Of a stretch of 33,849 nt of DNA, positions 33,002-33,849 are shown in pieces (within the stretch, counting starts at the first letter, position 1; each line of letters opens with the position of its first letter). Under the pieces are notes generated by a model. The model was not told the origin of the DNA. It saw only the letters and a program-made list of their open reading frames with translations, and made no database searches. Location of the stretch: the NCBI GenBank assembly GCA_949293405.1, contig CASFDI010000043.1, forward strand, positions 1 to 33,849. The letters run 5' to 3'. The stretch comes from an uncultured bacterium (GTDB taxonomy: Bacteria; Bacillota; Clostridia; Oscillospirales; CAG-272). Both the position numbers and the translations under genes were made by a program.

Positions 33002-33115
33002 CTATCCTCTGCGCGCGAGGCGTCTTTTCAGTCCCGGCAGAATTCCGTTGCAGTCATCCATACAGAAGGGGATGATCTTTTTGGCAGAGAAGTACCTCGG
33101 AGTCCGGCTACACAT
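33002..33115 (-). CDS. Doubtful short cysteine-containing ORF
   Basis: A 37-codon frame from ATG 33115 to TAG 33002-33004, ending 10 nt before the terminator stem. It encodes a Lys/Arg-rich peptide with FCMDDCNGILPGLKRR near its end. Upstream of the ATG the same frame stays open to a TGA about 45 bp back and has further Cys residues (CHCC and LKC), but no good start codon. No Shine-Dalgarno sequence precedes the ATG. It may be a remnant of a small zinc-binding protein or simply chance. I do not recognise it. Confidence 0.2.
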   Translation of the reverse strand: MCSRTPRYFSAKKIIPFCMDDCNGILPGLKRRLARRG

Positions 33116-33235
33116 GGCTCGGCATTTTAGGCAACAATGGCATATCGTGCCGGCAAACAGCTTCCATCAACAACCGTAAAATGACCGGCTCCGCAGAAGA
33201 ACGGACGGGGAAACTGTGGACTTTAACACCGTGCT

Positions 33236-33772
33236 TTATCCGTGTATGAAAGAAGCCCATGAGGTGCTGACAGGGTTCAGACTCCGGAAAAGCAGTTTTT
33301 CCATATAATCGCCCACGCGCTCCTCCACCGGTCCCGTGCACGATAACAGACCATACTGATGTACCAAGGCAGTCAGTTCATACATGGGGAGCCCCAGTGC
33401 ATGCCGTGGGGTATGCACCGTACTGCAGCCCTGTCCGACCGCGTGGCACAATGCAATATCGGACCGATCGGTCAGTTCTCGGGCAAGTGCGTGACAGCCA
33501 AGAATGGCGCGCCGCGCGCTGCACATTTTCACAGTGCCGGCCGCCCATTCCCGCGCGGCAGTCAGTGCCTGCCGCGGCCGCGCCTGTCCGGGACAGTGCG
33601 ATTCCAGTTGTAAAACCACCTCTTCCGACAGATCCAGTGCCCACAGTATAAGCGTCCGGTGGCTCTGATGCGCAATCAGATCCGCCAGAGGCTGAAGCAG
33701 CGGACTGTCTTTCGGAAACAGAATGCTGTTTCCGCGTCGGTATTTTTGGGTTGTTTCTTCTATCCAATCCAT
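33236..33772 (-). CDS. Imm-5-like putative immunity protein
   Basis: A 178-residue protein. The central part (about residues 55-150) resembles the Imm-5-like domain of putative immunity proteins: a helical layout with GQARPRQALTAAREWAAG, then ARRAILGCHALARE, then AVGQGCSTVHTPRHALGLPMYELTAL. Such proteins are often stand-alone in gut Firmicutes, and direct functional evidence is lacking. GGGAGG lies 5 nt before the ATG. No toxin gene is visible next to it, although the window ends 77 bp upstream. Confidence 0.65.
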   Translation of the reverse strand: MDWIEETTQKYRRGNSILFPKDSPLLQPLADLIAHQSHRTLILWALDLSEEVVLQLESHCPGQARPRQALTAAREWAAGTVKMCSARRAILGCHALARELTDRSDIALCHAVGQGCSTVHTPRHALGLPMYELTALVHQYGLLSCTGPVEERVGDYMEKLLFRSLNPVSTSWASFIHG

Positions 33773-33849
33773 GATTCCTCCCGGTAACCGGACAGCGCTG
33801 CCGTGATCCGTTTTCTGTCTGATGCTGATCCATGCGTCGTAACTTAAGA

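Noticed and set aside
33378..33833. A 151-codon minus-strand frame beginning MDQHQTENG
   Set aside because: It overlaps almost all of the Imm-5-like gene in another frame, and that gene has the better ribosome binding site and a recognisable domain.
1..33849. CRISPR arrays, tRNA/rRNA genes, transposases, phage genes, attachment sites
   Set aside because: I looked for regularly spaced repeats, cloverleaf patterns and mobile-element proteins on both strands and saw none.

Overview
The window looks like a chromosomal core segment of an endospore-forming member of the Clostridia (Firmicutes), probably a moderately high-GC, Oscillospirales-like lineage. The evidence is an intact sporulation sigma factor K gene, a large Bacillus/Clostridium-type SRP RNA directly upstream of dnaX-ebfC-recR, a class IB dihydroorotate dehydrogenase (pyrD plus pyrK), strong AGGAGG-type ribosome binding sites, and canonical TTGACA/TATAAT promoters. 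I see no phage, insertion sequence, CRISPR array, tRNA or rRNA.

Layout. 1-2195: a truncated FAD-dependent oxidoreductase divergent from a PocR-domain AraC regulator. 2301-3713: pyruvate kinase, converging on ung at a bidirectional terminator. 3839-9656, all minus strand: ung, an S1-domain protein, an acyl-ACP thioesterase, a MazF-type RNase, a DUF378 membrane protein, sigK, nadA and a winged-helix response-regulator-like protein. 9827-13644, plus strand: an SDR reductase, the SRP RNA, dnaX, ebfC and recR. 13692-16026: a lipoprotein HtrA-like protease divergent from a second AraC regulator. 16181-21795: a compact pyrimidine operon pyrC-K-D-F-E-B-I behind a perfect consensus promoter. 21880-25360, minus strand: tig-clpP-clpX (trigger factor and the ClpXP protease), then a metallophosphoesterase further upstream. 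26284-26466: a cysteine-rich DUF1540 protein. 26463-32740, minus strand: apgM-like, lepB, rbgA, rnhB, yraN, an M19 dipeptidase and thrC, closely packed. 32973-33772: a terminator, a doubtful short ORF and an Imm-5-like protein.

How the parts fit. Most genes are housekeeping: de novo UMP synthesis, replication clamp loading and recombination, protein folding and proteolysis, secretion and ribosome assembly. The more interesting layer is regulatory. Upstream of sigK I read a near-perfect sigma-E promoter, followed by a leader in which a terminator-like hairpin is nested inside a longer-range helix next to the Shine-Dalgarno sequence. Sequences resembling forespore (sigma-F/sigma-G) promoters precede the DUF378 and DUF1540 genes, suggesting two small sporulation genes of unknown role. 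Other points worth a second look are a MazF toxin without an antitoxin, an RbgA GTPase with a degenerate G4 motif, a trigger factor with a histone-like Lys/Ala tail, nadA overlapping a degenerate response regulator, and an ApgM-type enzyme in the same gene string as thrC. I found no clear new multi-gene defence or metabolic system.
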